Source: an uncultured Eubacterium sp. (GTDB taxonomy: Bacteria; Bacillota; Clostridia; Lachnospirales; Lachnospiraceae). Taken from it: a stretch of DNA of 64,000 bases. Shown here piece by piece: positions 54,032-62,060 of this stretch. The stretch is from positions 1 through 64,000 of the forward strand of contig CAJUBQ010000008.1 of NCBI GenBank assembly GCA_910584595.1, written 5' to 3'. The notes under the pieces were generated by a model, which saw only the letters and a program-made list of their open reading frames with translations, searched no databases and was not told where the DNA came from. Position numbers and translations under genes: made by a program. How positions within the stretch are numbered: the stretch's first letter is position 1; every line of letters begins with the position of its first letter.

Positions 54032-54364
54032 ATGTCATTAACAAATGACGATTTATTGGCCATATCTGATATGATGGACAAGAAATTACAACCAATTAAT
54101 AACCGCCTGGATAAAATAGATGATCGCCTAGACTCTCTAGATGATCGCCTAGACTCTCTAGATGATCGCCTGGACTCTCTAGATGATCGCCTGGACTCTC
54201 TCAAATTTAGCCAGGAACACATAACCGAAAAACTAAAAGGTATTGAAGTTACTATGAACTACAACGATTATCACCTGAGTCATGATATCAGGAAATTGCA
54301 AGAAGATGTAGACACAATAAGTGAGATACTAAAAATAAATAAAATGATACCTATTGCAAAATAA
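54032..54364 (+). CDS. Heptad-repeat coiled-coil protein
   Basis: A 110-residue soluble protein. Residues ~20-58 consist of perfect heptads, four copies of DDRLDSL encoded by 21-bp tandem repeats, then a helical region (SQEHITEKLKGIEVTM, DIRKLQEDVDTISEIL). The heptads with Leu in both core positions should form a parallel coiled coil. AAAGGAG lies upstream of the ATG. It is on the opposite strand to the recombinase and NACHT genes, under its own promoter. Its role is unknown; similar short DUF-like coiled coils with DRLD repeats are common on clostridial islands. Confidence 0.75.
   Translation: MSLTNDDLLAISDMMDKKLQPINNRLDKIDDRLDSLDDRLDSLDDRLDSLDDRLDSLKFSQEHITEKLKGIEVTMNYNDYHLSHDIRKLQEDVDTISEILKINKMIPIAK
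54119..54202 (+). repeat. Four 21-bp tandem repeats within the coiled-coil gene
   Basis: Units of 21 bp (first GATGATCGCCTAGACTCTCT plus A) at 54119-54139, 54140-54160, 54161-54181 and 54182-54202 differ only at one or two bases. Each codes for one heptad, so slippage would change the coil by whole turns without losing the frame. Confidence 0.9.
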
Positions 54365-54457
54365 TCATAGCACATAACCATCTTTACACTCGCAGCCATA
54401 TACGCTATAATGATTGTATCAGATAACAACTGCAATAATTATAAAGGCGGTGAGAAT

Positions 54458-54640
54458 ATGGAGGCAATAGACATGACAGATAAAGAATTAATTACAATAA
54501 CTATTGACAGATATGCAGAATTACAACGTATAAAAAGAGAAAATGGCAATCAGGAAAATAGGGAACTTGATTATTCAATCAAACTAGCTACTGCAAAATT
54601 ATCTTCAATGGGAGTCAATGTTGAAGACATAACACTTTAA
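54458..54640 (+). CDS. Small protein of unknown function
   Basis: A 60-residue acidic protein (MEAIDMTDKELITITIDRY start; then LDYSIKLATAKLSSMGVN). AAAGGCGGTG lies 5 nt before the ATG at 54458, which is preferred over an upstream ATG without a site. It follows the coiled-coil gene by 93 nt on the same strand. Its stop codon is directly joined to the terminal repeat of the IS remnant, so its 3' end may have been changed by that insertion. No family was recognised. Confidence 0.6.
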   Translation: MEAIDMTDKELITITIDRYAELQRIKRENGNQENRELDYSIKLATAKLSSMGVNVEDITL

Positions 54641-55257
54641 CTCAAACTTCCCACATCAAAAATGGGATTTGCACCTTGAAAAATCAATGCTTTAAGCCCG
54701 CAAAATACCCTTATGCGGCTGTTTCTCTCCGTTCCAATGCATCCTGCATGTATTTTGGGAGACGCTGAACAAAGCTGGCTGTGAATTCCTCCAGCTGGAC
54801 TTCAGTGATGTGGAAATATTCCATCACAGTATTTATCAGTGCGTATATGATAATGCACATGGAACAGCTGAACGTGATGTCCTCCATTTCATCCAGCAGA
54901 CAGAAACCTTGAAGATATTTCATGGAGCAGTGGCCGAAGACTTTTGCAAGCAGCTCCGTCTTTTTAGAACGGGAACGGTCAAACAGGCTGTCGTCAACGA
55001 TAAACACATCTTTCCGTTTTTCGTCAGTCAGCGGTTTCATAAAGCCGCTGATGATACTGGCAGAAAGCAGCGCTGTAAAACGCTGCCAGTTCGTCCGGGC
55101 GTTGTTAAGAAACGGTAGATGATGTTTTTGGAGAATCCTTCTCCAAATGTACCTGTTTTCATCTGCATATAAAAACTTCTGTCGGAAAACATCATACAGA
55201 ACAGGAAGCTATTGATTTTTCAATGTTCAACACATCATACGGTGTGGGAAGTTTGAG
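54641..55257 (-). mobile_element. Decayed insertion sequence (IS4-like) with terminal inverted repeats
   Basis: CTCAAACTTCCCACA (54641-54655) is repeated inverted at 55243-55257, and a further TTGAAAAATCAAT pair lies inside each end. The flanks carry a possible TAA target duplication. Between them is a shortened transposase pseudogene. At 617 bp it is less than half of a normal IS, so it has an internal deletion and is dead. Confidence 0.75.
54711..55192 (-). pseudogene. IS4-family transposase remnant
   Basis: From the ATG at 55192 the frame reads MFSDRSFYMQMKTG and GFSKNIIYRFL, then loses one A near 55105 and continues in another frame with NARTNWQRFTALL, MKPLTDEKRKDVFIVDDSLF and RSKKTELLAKVFGH. 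The DDE first Asp region is IVDDS. It then jumps to a C-terminal piece ending ALERRETAA. The centre with the second Asp and Glu is deleted. Confidence 0.72.
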
Positions 55258-55493
55258 TAAATAATAGTTATATCTGTGTATTTTTACCTTTCACTCTCGC
55301 CAAAATAGACATGCATATCTGTGGATTATTTTGTATTCGAAGCGCTATAATGCTTTATAATATGTAAAAAAATCTAATATATTTTACCTTTATGCTGATA
55401 TTAACGCCTGAACAGTATAAATAACAGACACCAATGCATTTAAATCTCATCCTGAATTCAATATCTATCTTATTTTTTCATCTGGAAATCAAT
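55258..55493. other. Intergenic region after the IS remnant
   Basis: AT-rich, no gene seen. It includes the 3' flank of the NACHT gene; no clear terminator hairpin was found. Confidence 0.35.
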
Positions 55494-58220
55494 CTAACTT
55501 TTTTTAACACTGTCAGTTGCCGCAGCAGACAATATCGTATCTTTTAAAATCGCTTTTTCCAATTCTTTCATCGTTACATTTGCTTCACTTATATCCGCAA
55601 AACTTAAATCTGTTCCATTTAAGTTTGCTCCTCTCAAATCTGCACCAACTAATTTTGCATTGCTCAAATCTGCTCCTTCTAAATCTGCATTTCTTAATTT
55701 GGCTTTACTCAAATCTGTTCTATTGAACTTTGCATTGCTTAAATCTGCTTTTCTTAAATCAGCGTTTCTTAAATCAGCTTCGTTTATTTTTGCTCTGTTT
55801 AATCTTGCTTCTTTAAGATCTGCTCCAAATAATTTTGCTTTTCCCATATACGCTTCAATTAAATATGCTCCTCTCAATTTCGCTCCTCTTAAATCCGCTC
55901 CTTTTAATTTTGCTCTGCTTAACATTGCTCTGCTCAAATTCGCTCCTTTTAATTTTGCTTCGGTTAAATCTGCTTCCATTAAATCTACTTCATGTAAATC
56001 AGCTCCCATCAAATCTGCTTCTGTAAGATTTACTTTATTCAATATTTGATTTCCCAAATAAGAGTTTCTCAAATTTGCCCGCATTAATTTTTCTCTTGTG
56101 AAATCTATTTCCTCTAAATATAAATGATTTAAATTTACAGGCAACTCACTTAATGCTATATAATTAGAAATCTTAGTAATATTATTTAACTTAATAAATT
56201 TTGAATCTGAAACAGAAAATAAAAGCCTTAAAATTTCTATCATATTAAAAAAGCAATTTCTTTCTTTTAAAAGAATATTCTTATACTCGCGTATATTTCT
56301 CTTCGTATAGTAAAACATTCCAGCGTCTATCATTTTTTCTACTGCTTCTTCCCACCATCGATAAAATCTTTCCTGCTTTTTTTGTTCTAATACAGAATAT
56401 AACCTTAAGATACGATACTTAAGATATTCACCTATTGTATGCGTGATACATCCTTGTTTCAACAATACAGCAATATTTCCTGCCAATTCTTCCTGACTTT
56501 CATCCGTAAGTTTTTTTATCGCTTCCTCTACAGAACTATATATAGTTTCTGCCACAAAGTATTCATAAATAGAACGATGAACAAAATACAAATGTTTTGT
56601 TTCTATCCCATCACAATGTCTGGCTAGTTTATAAAAATTACCTATCAAAAAATCTTCTTTCAGCTCTTCATTTTCCATCCCGCTTTGACGCATAACATTT
56701 ATACATATTTTTTCGTATTCTTCCTGCGGAATACTCGCATTTTCTGCATTATTTTCAAACATCCATATTGATATTTCTCTTGATATTTGATGTATTGGCT
56801 TTTTTATACTGCCTATCCTGTGTCTTTCTGAAAAACATTTATTTGCTATACACCTGTCATATATTCCTCCTTCCAAAGAAAATATTTTATCATATACATC
56901 TACAATAGAACCTTCTTTCGTCATTACAATATTTAAAGCCAAAACCATATATAACAAAAGAGGAATCCCTAAAATTTCTTTATTTTGAAGCGCATTTTTT
57001 ATTGTATCCTCAGATATCTTGCTGCATGTCTTTTCTGCATATAACCTGCAAAATCTTTGAATCTGGCATTCATCCCAGGGCTGTAAAATAATATAACTGC
57101 ATTGCAGCCGATAATATCCATGAATATAATTTTCCCTGCACGTAACAATCAGCACAAAATTGTTAATCTTTTTACTACTTATAAAATCGTAATAAAAATC
57201 AACTAAAATACTTTCTCTGTTATCACCTGCGCTAATTTCATCAAAACCATCCAGTATCAGCGCCTTGCCATTCAAATCTTCATAGGATAACCCTAACTTA
57301 CGTAACATCCTATCAACGATTTTGTCACTCTTCCAATCCACATCATTCAAATCAGCCGCAAATTTATACACTAACACATCATCCAGTCTATCACGAAAAT
57401 GAATCACTATCCATGTAATCAATGTACTCTTCCCTATTCCAGGCTGCCCCAAGATCAAAAGCATTTCACTTTCCCTATTTCGCTCCATACATTCTGTTAA
57501 TAACTCTTTCAAATCTTCTGATATATTTTCATTCGTTTTAAATTTATAATGCGGAAGTTGTTCGTTCGGATATACCTCTTTCAACGCTACATTGACACCG
57601 GCATTTTCATCTCGTTTATCAAAATCATTCAAAAACATATTTTTGTCCCATTTATCAGCATATTCCTTTGTTCTGCTTTTCAATATTTTCTGTGTATTCA
57701 AATTCAGCAAATTTTTTTCATATGAACTCTTTTCTTTTATACCAGCAATAATTTCCTTTACTTCATTTATCCCATTGTTTGTGCAAACTACTCCCTCTGC
57801 CAATTGCCCCTGATACCTTAGACTAACTTCTCTAAATAGCTCATCCTTTTTACATATCTCGTGACATAATAATGTTTTAAATTTTTTGTAACCTTCCTGA
57901 TCAACAGACGCTTCGAAAAAATGGAAAGCCTTTCTAACAGCTTCTATACTAATTTTTTTACTTTCCCTCATTTCGCGCAATAAACTTTCTGCCGCATCAT
58001 ATATAACATTCTGATTTTCTTTGTATTTATGGAAGGTTAATTGATTCAGAACATTTATAATTACCTGATAAAATTGAAAATCTTCCTTGTTTTCATCCTG
58101 ATTTTCAATCGTTTCCTGGATGGTTGATTTTAAAATATCAATCCCATCATTTATAAATTTTGATATAAATCCGCTTATAATTACTCCTTCCGGTATCATA
58201 ATGGCATGTCTCTTTCTCAT
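55494..58220 (-). CDS. NACHT NTPase with C-terminal pentapeptide repeats (bacterial NLR-like, probable antiphage protein)
   Basis: A 908-residue STAND NTPase. Residues ~1-240 are an α-helical N-terminal domain of no recognised family. The NACHT domain (~250-600) has Walker A GQPGIGKST (258-266), Walker B LILDGFDEIS (Asp324, Asp327-Glu328), sensor VLIVTCREN, and the winged-helix ending YFVHRSIYEYFVAETIY. From about 700 to 885 a run of some 35 A(D/N)LxX pentapeptide repeats forms a right-handed β-helix (LTEADLMGADL, LRNADLEGADLSNAKL). The first ATG lacks a ribosome site; the Met at 58199 is an alternative start. The layout and location on a mobile island match bNACHT defence proteins, with the β-helix as possible sensor and the N-terminus as effector (inference). 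Confidence 0.88.
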   Translation of the reverse strand: MRKRHAIMIPEGVIISGFISKFINDGIDILKSTIQETIENQDENKEDFQFYQVIINVLNQLTFHKYKENQNVIYDAAESLLREMRESKKISIEAVRKAFHFFEASVDQEGYKKFKTLLCHEICKKDELFREVSLRYQGQLAEGVVCTNNGINEVKEIIAGIKEKSSYEKNLLNLNTQKILKSRTKEYADKWDKNMFLNDFDKRDENAGVNVALKEVYPNEQLPHYKFKTNENISEDLKELLTECMERNRESEMLLILGQPGIGKSTLITWIVIHFRDRLDDVLVYKFAADLNDVDWKSDKIVDRMLRKLGLSYEDLNGKALILDGFDEISAGDNRESILVDFYYDFISSKKINNFVLIVTCRENYIHGYYRLQCSYIILQPWDECQIQRFCRLYAEKTCSKISEDTIKNALQNKEILGIPLLLYMVLALNIVMTKEGSIVDVYDKIFSLEGGIYDRCIANKCFSERHRIGSIKKPIHQISREISIWMFENNAENASIPQEEYEKICINVMRQSGMENEELKEDFLIGNFYKLARHCDGIETKHLYFVHRSIYEYFVAETIYSSVEEAIKKLTDESQEELAGNIAVLLKQGCITHTIGEYLKYRILRLYSVLEQKKQERFYRWWEEAVEKMIDAGMFYYTKRNIREYKNILLKERNCFFNMIEILRLLFSVSDSKFIKLNNITKISNYIALSELPVNLNHLYLEEIDFTREKLMRANLRNSYLGNQILNKVNLTEADLMGADLHEVDLMEADLTEAKLKGANLSRAMLSRAKLKGADLRGAKLRGAYLIEAYMGKAKLFGADLKEARLNRAKINEADLRNADLRKADLSNAKFNRTDLSKAKLRNADLEGADLSNAKLVGADLRGANLNGTDLSFADISEANVTMKELEKAILKDTILSAAATDSVKKS

Positions 58221-58395
58221 TTGTTTTATAATTATAATTTAAGCATAACTTTTTATTAACCTGTTTCACTCCATAGCAGGACTTCTCACATTTCTTCATT
58301 TAACCCATCACCCCTGCTTTCTCATATACTATTCACAATTATAGTATCCTACCAGAAACATTTCAACCCCACAACCACATCTTATTACAATAAAC

Positions 58396-58531
58396 GTAAC
58401 AGTTCAGATAACCCATGGAACTGTTACGCATCCGGCCATTGGAAATCGCTGCGCGATGGGCCGGATGATATAAACCACCACGTTTTCATACGGTCAGCGC
58501 GATTAACGCGCAGACCTACCTGAACTGTTGC
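58396..58531. repeat. 137-bp palindromic repeat, copy B
   Basis: It has inverted ends (GTAACAGTTCAG and CTGAACTGTTGC) and the same three hairpins as copy A; here CATCCGGCC pairs with GGCCGGATG and ATCGC-TGC-GCGAT forms the tip. It lies inside the right end of the integrative element, 80 bp from its boundary and downstream of the NACHT promoter region. Confidence 0.75.
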
Positions 58532-58542
58532 CAATAAACATT

Positions 58543-59310
58543 TCAACTGAAAGCAGTTTTAACATTAAATGTAAATTGTAAACAGTCTTTTATCTGTTTG
58601 TAAACGAAACTAAACACCTGGCTCCCATATATAATCAAATACCCCAGCCCTCGTCTTGCCGCAATAAACTCTCCAATAATGACTCCAACAAGACACAGCC
58701 CTATATTCACTTTCATAATACTAAATAAATTCGGAATATTTGCTGGCAGAATTACTTTATACAAAGCGTCTTTTTCTGTACCTGTCAGCGTATAAATCAG
58801 CTTGATCTTTTCAGCATCCACTTCCATAAATCCTGTATAAAGATTTAAACAAGAGCCAAATACTGCCACAGACATACCCGTTAATATAATTGTCTTATAA
58901 TTTGCTCCAAGCCAAACGATCAGCAATGGGGCCAGTGCGGATTTCGGTAAACTGTTCAGCATGACCATATATGGCTCCAGGACTCTGGACAGCGTCCTGC
59001 TCCTCCAAAGTAAAATAGCAACAATAAGGCTAACCGCAATGACAAGCAAGAAGCTCGCTAATGTTTCGAATAAAGTGATGCCGATATGCCCAAGCAGATC
59101 TTCTTCTGAAAACATTTTCCAAAAACACCTTACAAGCTTGGAAGGACTGCTGAAAATAAATGAATTTATCATTTCATAACGTGCACAAAATTCCCATGCT
59201 GCAATCAGTATCACGCATAAGCTTACCCGCCAAAATCTGACTTTATCATTTGTTCGTTTGACGGACTTAAGATACAATTCCTGCGCAGTAAGCGCTTTCT
59301 TCATCTTCAT
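58543..59310 (-). CDS. ABC transporter permease (SsuC/TauC/ThiX type), C-terminus replaced by element insertion
   Basis: A 255-residue inner-membrane permease with five or six helices and the EAA-like loop GTEKDALYKVILPANIPNLF; start by AAGGAG 5 nt upstream of the ATG, overlapping the ATPase 3' end by 44 nt. Residues 1-233 are normal. After YGSQVF the sequence switches to 22 residues (SFVYKQIKDCLQ...) encoded by the integrative element. The true last helix (KMDWVILSILIL...) is 6.9 kb away at 51578-51693. The shortened protein lacks the last membrane segment and is probably not functional. Substrates of this family include sulfonates, nitrate and thiamine precursors; no binding protein is nearby to decide. 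Confidence 0.87.
   Translation of the reverse strand: MKMKKALTAQELYLKSVKRTNDKVRFWRVSLCVILIAAWEFCARYEMINSFIFSSPSKLVRCFWKMFSEEDLLGHIGITLFETLASFLLVIAVSLIVAILLWRSRTLSRVLEPYMVMLNSLPKSALAPLLIVWLGANYKTIILTGMSVAVFGSCLNLYTGFMEVDAEKIKLIYTLTGTEKDALYKVILPANIPNLFSIMKVNIGLCLVGVIIGEFIAARRGLGYLIIYGSQVFSFVYKQIKDCLQFTFNVKTAFS
58592..58616. other. Right attachment site (arm plus core TAAACA)
   Basis: ATCTGTTTGTAAACGAAAC (58592-58610) is followed by the core TAAACA (58611-58616), after which the permease coding sequence resumes. Together with the left site it defines the exact element boundaries. Confidence 0.82.
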
Positions 59311-60064
59311 TCATCTCCTTCCAGAGCATATTAAAATAATCTTTAAATTCATTTGTCCCCCGCCGCTCAAGCGCTGTCATCTCTTTTGGAAACGATATCG
59401 TAAGAATGCGCTTTAACCTGCCCGGACGGGAACTCAGCACTAAAATGCGATCTGCAAGACTGACCGCCTCTGACAAATCGTGCGTGACCAAGACAGCGCT
59501 TTTTTGTTCTTCACGAATAATCGAACCGATATCGTTGGCCGTATTTAACCTTGTCTGATAGTCTAATGCAGAAAAAGGTTCATCCAGCAGTAAAAGCATC
59601 GGCTTTAATACAAGCGTACGAATCAGCGCCGCACGCTGACGCATGCCGCCGGACAGCTCGGACGGTTTTTTATGTCTGAAATCATATAATCCGTATTTTT
59701 GAAGCAAATGCGCCGCATATTGTTTTGTCTGTGGCGTCAGCTTTTTTTGTATTTCCAGGCCAAGATAAACATTTCTTTCAATACTGCGCCAGTCAAATAA
59801 ATGATCTTTTTGCAGCATATAGCCAATCGAGCAGACTGCCTCCTTAGACAATGGAGCTCCCTGAAATAAAATTTCTCCCTGTTCCGGTTCGATCAGATGA
59901 CAAATCATATTTAACAATGTAGATTTTCCGCATCCGCTCGGCCCGACAATTGCAAGAAATTCTCCAGCCGCAAGAGTAAAACTGATATCAGATAAAGCAA
60001 GCGTTTCCCCGTTGACAGAATGATAGGAATACGATACATGTTCAAATTCCAGCAGATGATTCAT
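59267..60064 (-). CDS. ABC transporter ATP-binding protein (SsuB/TauB/ThiZ type)
   Basis: A 265-residue ATPase starting MNHLLEFEHVSYSYHSVNGE; GGAGG lies 8 nt upstream of the ATG at 60062-60064, so a longer frame is rejected. It has Walker A GPSGCGKSTL (Lys47), Q-loop YMLQKDHLFDW, signature ELSGGMRQRAALIR, Walker B LLLLDEPFSALD and the H-loop LVTHDLSEAV. The YMLQKD..W signature belongs to the nitrate/sulfonate/taurine-thiamine precursor class. Its permease partner overlaps the 3' end and is broken by the integrative element, so the transporter is likely inactive. Confidence 0.9.
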   Translation of the reverse strand: MNHLLEFEHVSYSYHSVNGETLALSDISFTLAAGEFLAIVGPSGCGKSTLLNMICHLIEPEQGEILFQGAPLSKEAVCSIGYMLQKDHLFDWRSIERNVYLGLEIQKKLTPQTKQYAAHLLQKYGLYDFRHKKPSELSGGMRQRAALIRTLVLKPMLLLLDEPFSALDYQTRLNTANDIGSIIREEQKSAVLVTHDLSEAVSLADRILVLSSRPGRLKRILTISFPKEMTALERRGTNEFKDYFNMLWKEMNEDEESAYCAGIVS

Positions 60065-60268
60065 ATAGTTTCCTCCACAATAATTATGTATATATAAATG
60101 GCGATTATTTAACGCCAGATATATAAATGTAAATGCCGCCTGCATATGGAACCTTTAAAAAAGGTTTTCTATATGATATGAAAAACAACAAGACTGGTTA
60201 CAAAACATATAAACGTACTCATCCTCCTGTTCCACAAGAAAAGTTTTGCCTTTGGCTCATAAATGAAA
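60065..60268. other. Leader region of the ABC transporter genes
   Basis: No gene is seen. It should contain the promoter of the ATPase-permease pair on the minus strand. I see no riboswitch structure that I can support, in particular no convincing thiamine-type THI box. Confidence 0.35.
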
Positions 60269-60304
60269 ATAAGCACATGACCATTCTAAAAGTCATGTGC
60301 TTAT
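60269..60304 (-). terminator. Terminator of the TrpB-like gene
   Basis: ATAAGCACATGAC (60269-60281) pairs perfectly with GTCATGTGCTTAT (60292-60304) around a 10-nt loop; minus-strand T residues follow. It lies 26 nt past the stop. Confidence 0.8.
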
Positions 60305-60329
60305 AAATATTATGCTTATTAAATTATGC

Positions 60330-61697
60330 TTATATTTTCGGAAGCTTTGCCATTGATTGCGCAAGTTCCGCATCTGTTGGAATATAATCGCTCATCTGTC
60401 CGTCATTAAATTTTTGATATGCATACATATCAAAATAACCTGTGCCAGTCAGCCCGAATACAATATTTTTTTCTTCACCGCTCTCTTTGCATTTCATTGC
60501 TTCATCGATCGCTACTTTAATTGCATGGCTGCTTTCCGGAGCAGGCAGGATTCCTTCTACCCTTGCAAATGTTTCTGCCGCCTGAAATACCTCTGTCTGT
60601 TCCACACTTCTTGCTTCTAACAATCCTTGTGCATACAATTCGGATACTGTAGAACTCATGCCATGGTAGCGCAGTCCTCCCGCATGGTTGGCAGATGGTA
60701 TAAATCCACTTCCAAGTGTATACATTTTAGCAAGCGGACACACTTTTCCGGTATCACAAAAATCATACGCATAAGTTCCTCTTGTCAGGCTTGGACATGA
60801 AGCAGGTTCGACTGCAATGATCTGATAATCTGCTTCTTTTCTTAATATTTCTCCTGCAAACGGAGAAATCAAACCTCCCAGATTAGAACCTCCCCCTGCA
60901 CATCCGATGATGACATCTGCCTGTATTCCATATTTATCCAGCGCCGCTTTCGTCTCGAGTCCGATAATAGACTGATGCAGCAATACCTGTGATAATACAG
61001 AGCCAAGCACATAACGGTATCCTTCCTGACTGGTTGCCGCCTCTACTGCTTCGGATATCGCGCATCCAAGGCTTCCTGTCGTTCCCGGAAATTCTTCATT
61101 AATCTTTCGTCCCACATTTGTGTTCATAGATGGAGAAGGCGTAACTGTTGCCCCATACGTACGCATTACCTCCCGCCGGAACGGTTTTTGCTCATAGGAA
61201 CATTTTACCATATATACCTGACAATCCAGATCCAGATAAGCACATGCCATGGAGAGCGCTGTTCCCCACTGGCCCGCACCCGTTTCCGTTGTTACACCTT
61301 TCAATCCTTGCTGTTTTGCATAATAAGCCTGCGCAATCGCAGAATTCAGCTTGTGGCTTCCGGATGTATTATTGCCCTCAAATTTATAATAAATATGTGC
61401 AGGCGTTGCGAGCTTTTCTTCCAGACAATATGCTCTTACCAATGGCGACGGCCGATACATTTTATAAAAATCCCGGATTTCATTTGGAATATCAAAATAA
61501 GGAGTTGTATCATCCAATTCCTGTTTCGCCAGTTCGCTGCAGAAAACGCCAGAAAGCTCTTCCTGTGTCATCGGCTGTAAAGTAGCCGGGTTTAACAACG
61601 GAGCCGGCTTTTGTTTCATATCAGCGCGGACATTGTACCACTGTCCGGGCATTTCCTGCTCTTCCAGGTAAATTTTATAAGGTATTTGTTTATTCAT
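60330..61697 (-). CDS. trpB: TrpB2-type tryptophan synthase β-like enzyme
   Basis: A 455-residue PLP enzyme of the stand-alone TrpB2 branch, longer at the N-terminus than TrpB1 (MNKQIPYKIYLEEQEMPGQW). The PLP-binding Lys116 is in SGSHKLNSA, with the catalytic Glu in TETGAGQWGTALS and the phosphate-binding GCAGGGSNLGGL. TrpB2 enzymes make tryptophan from indole and serine and are found without trpA. Here there is no other trp gene nearby. It is a single-gene unit with its own terminator. Confidence 0.9.
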   Translation of the reverse strand: MNKQIPYKIYLEEQEMPGQWYNVRADMKQKPAPLLNPATLQPMTQEELSGVFCSELAKQELDDTTPYFDIPNEIRDFYKMYRPSPLVRAYCLEEKLATPAHIYYKFEGNNTSGSHKLNSAIAQAYYAKQQGLKGVTTETGAGQWGTALSMACAYLDLDCQVYMVKCSYEQKPFRREVMRTYGATVTPSPSMNTNVGRKINEEFPGTTGSLGCAISEAVEAATSQEGYRYVLGSVLSQVLLHQSIIGLETKAALDKYGIQADVIIGCAGGGSNLGGLISPFAGEILRKEADYQIIAVEPASCPSLTRGTYAYDFCDTGKVCPLAKMYTLGSGFIPSANHAGGLRYHGMSSTVSELYAQGLLEARSVEQTEVFQAAETFARVEGILPAPESSHAIKVAIDEAMKCKESGEEKNIVFGLTGTGYFDMYAYQKFNDGQMSDYIPTDAELAQSMAKLPKI

Positions 61698-61832
61698 AAT
61701 GCTTTCTCTCTTTCCTCATAGCTTTTTCAAAATCAATAACTATTATAACGGATTGTATCATCTGTGTAAAGCATTATTCTTTCCGCACCTGCCATAAAAT
61801 AATATACCGGGATTTTTTACGCGCTCTGTAAA

Positions 61833-62060
61833 TTAATGATGCCGCGTTCCATTTCTATGGGTTGTTTTGTGTATGGTACAGTATTTCGAGCAACTGCTTT
61901 TTGTTCTGTGTGTTGTACCATGGTAAGTACAATAAGTTCCCGAACTGTGGTGGCTGCTCCCATGTCCATGAGCCATTACAGGCACTGTAAAGCTTCCTGC
62001 CAGCATAACCGCTGCTGTTAACGCCGCTGCTGCCTTTTTCCAGTTGTTTAAAATGTTCAT
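61833..62060 (-). CDS. Small exported His/Cys-rich protein
   Basis: A 75-residue protein with a signal peptide (NNWKKAAAALTAAVMLAGSF then PVMAHG; likely cut after VMA). The mature part of about 45 residues has roughly a dozen His, two YC[TI][YI]H.TTHR units (YCTYHGTTHR and YCTIHKTTHR) and four Cys. AAGGAGGG lies upstream of the ATG at 62058-62060; the longer frame is rejected for that reason. The spacing of Cys and His suggests metal binding outside the membrane. The function is unknown. Confidence 0.75.
   Translation of the reverse strand: MNILNNWKKAAAALTAAVMLAGSFTVPVMAHGHGSSHHSSGTYCTYHGTTHRTKSSCSKYCTIHKTTHRNGTRHH

Larger units (their letters stand above)
51688..58616. mobile_element. 6.9-kb serine-recombinase integrative element carrying a NACHT protein
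   Basis: The element lies between two copies of TAAACA (51688-51693 and 58611-58616); one copy plus 6,917 bp is the insert. Outside it the two halves of one ABC permease gene match up in frame. Inside it, the ends are inverted arms (51694-51712 and 58592-58610). Cargo: a large serine recombinase at the left end, a 40-residue SHOCT-like protein, a coiled-coil protein, a 60-residue protein, an IS remnant and a NACHT-pentapeptide protein. No conjugation, replication or phage structural genes are seen, so it is a mobilisable island of the simple recombinase-plus-cargo kind. Confidence 0.9.

Noticed and set aside
54028..54222. Minus-strand frame with RESRRSS repeats
   Set aside because: It is the antisense of the 21-bp heptad repeats; the plus strand has the ribosome site and the coiled-coil logic.
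55660..56049. Open frame of 129 codons on the plus strand within the NACHT gene
   Set aside because: It is the antisense shadow of the pentapeptide repeats; the repeated codons keep the opposite strand open. No ribosome site or family match.
51332..58531. The two 137-bp repeats as the boundaries of the NACHT element
   Set aside because: The split permease gene places the real junctions at 51688 and 58616. One repeat is outside and the other inside the element.
60065..60268. TPP riboswitch upstream of the ABC transporter
   Set aside because: I looked for the conserved THI-box segments because the transporter class can import thiamine precursors, but found none that I could support.
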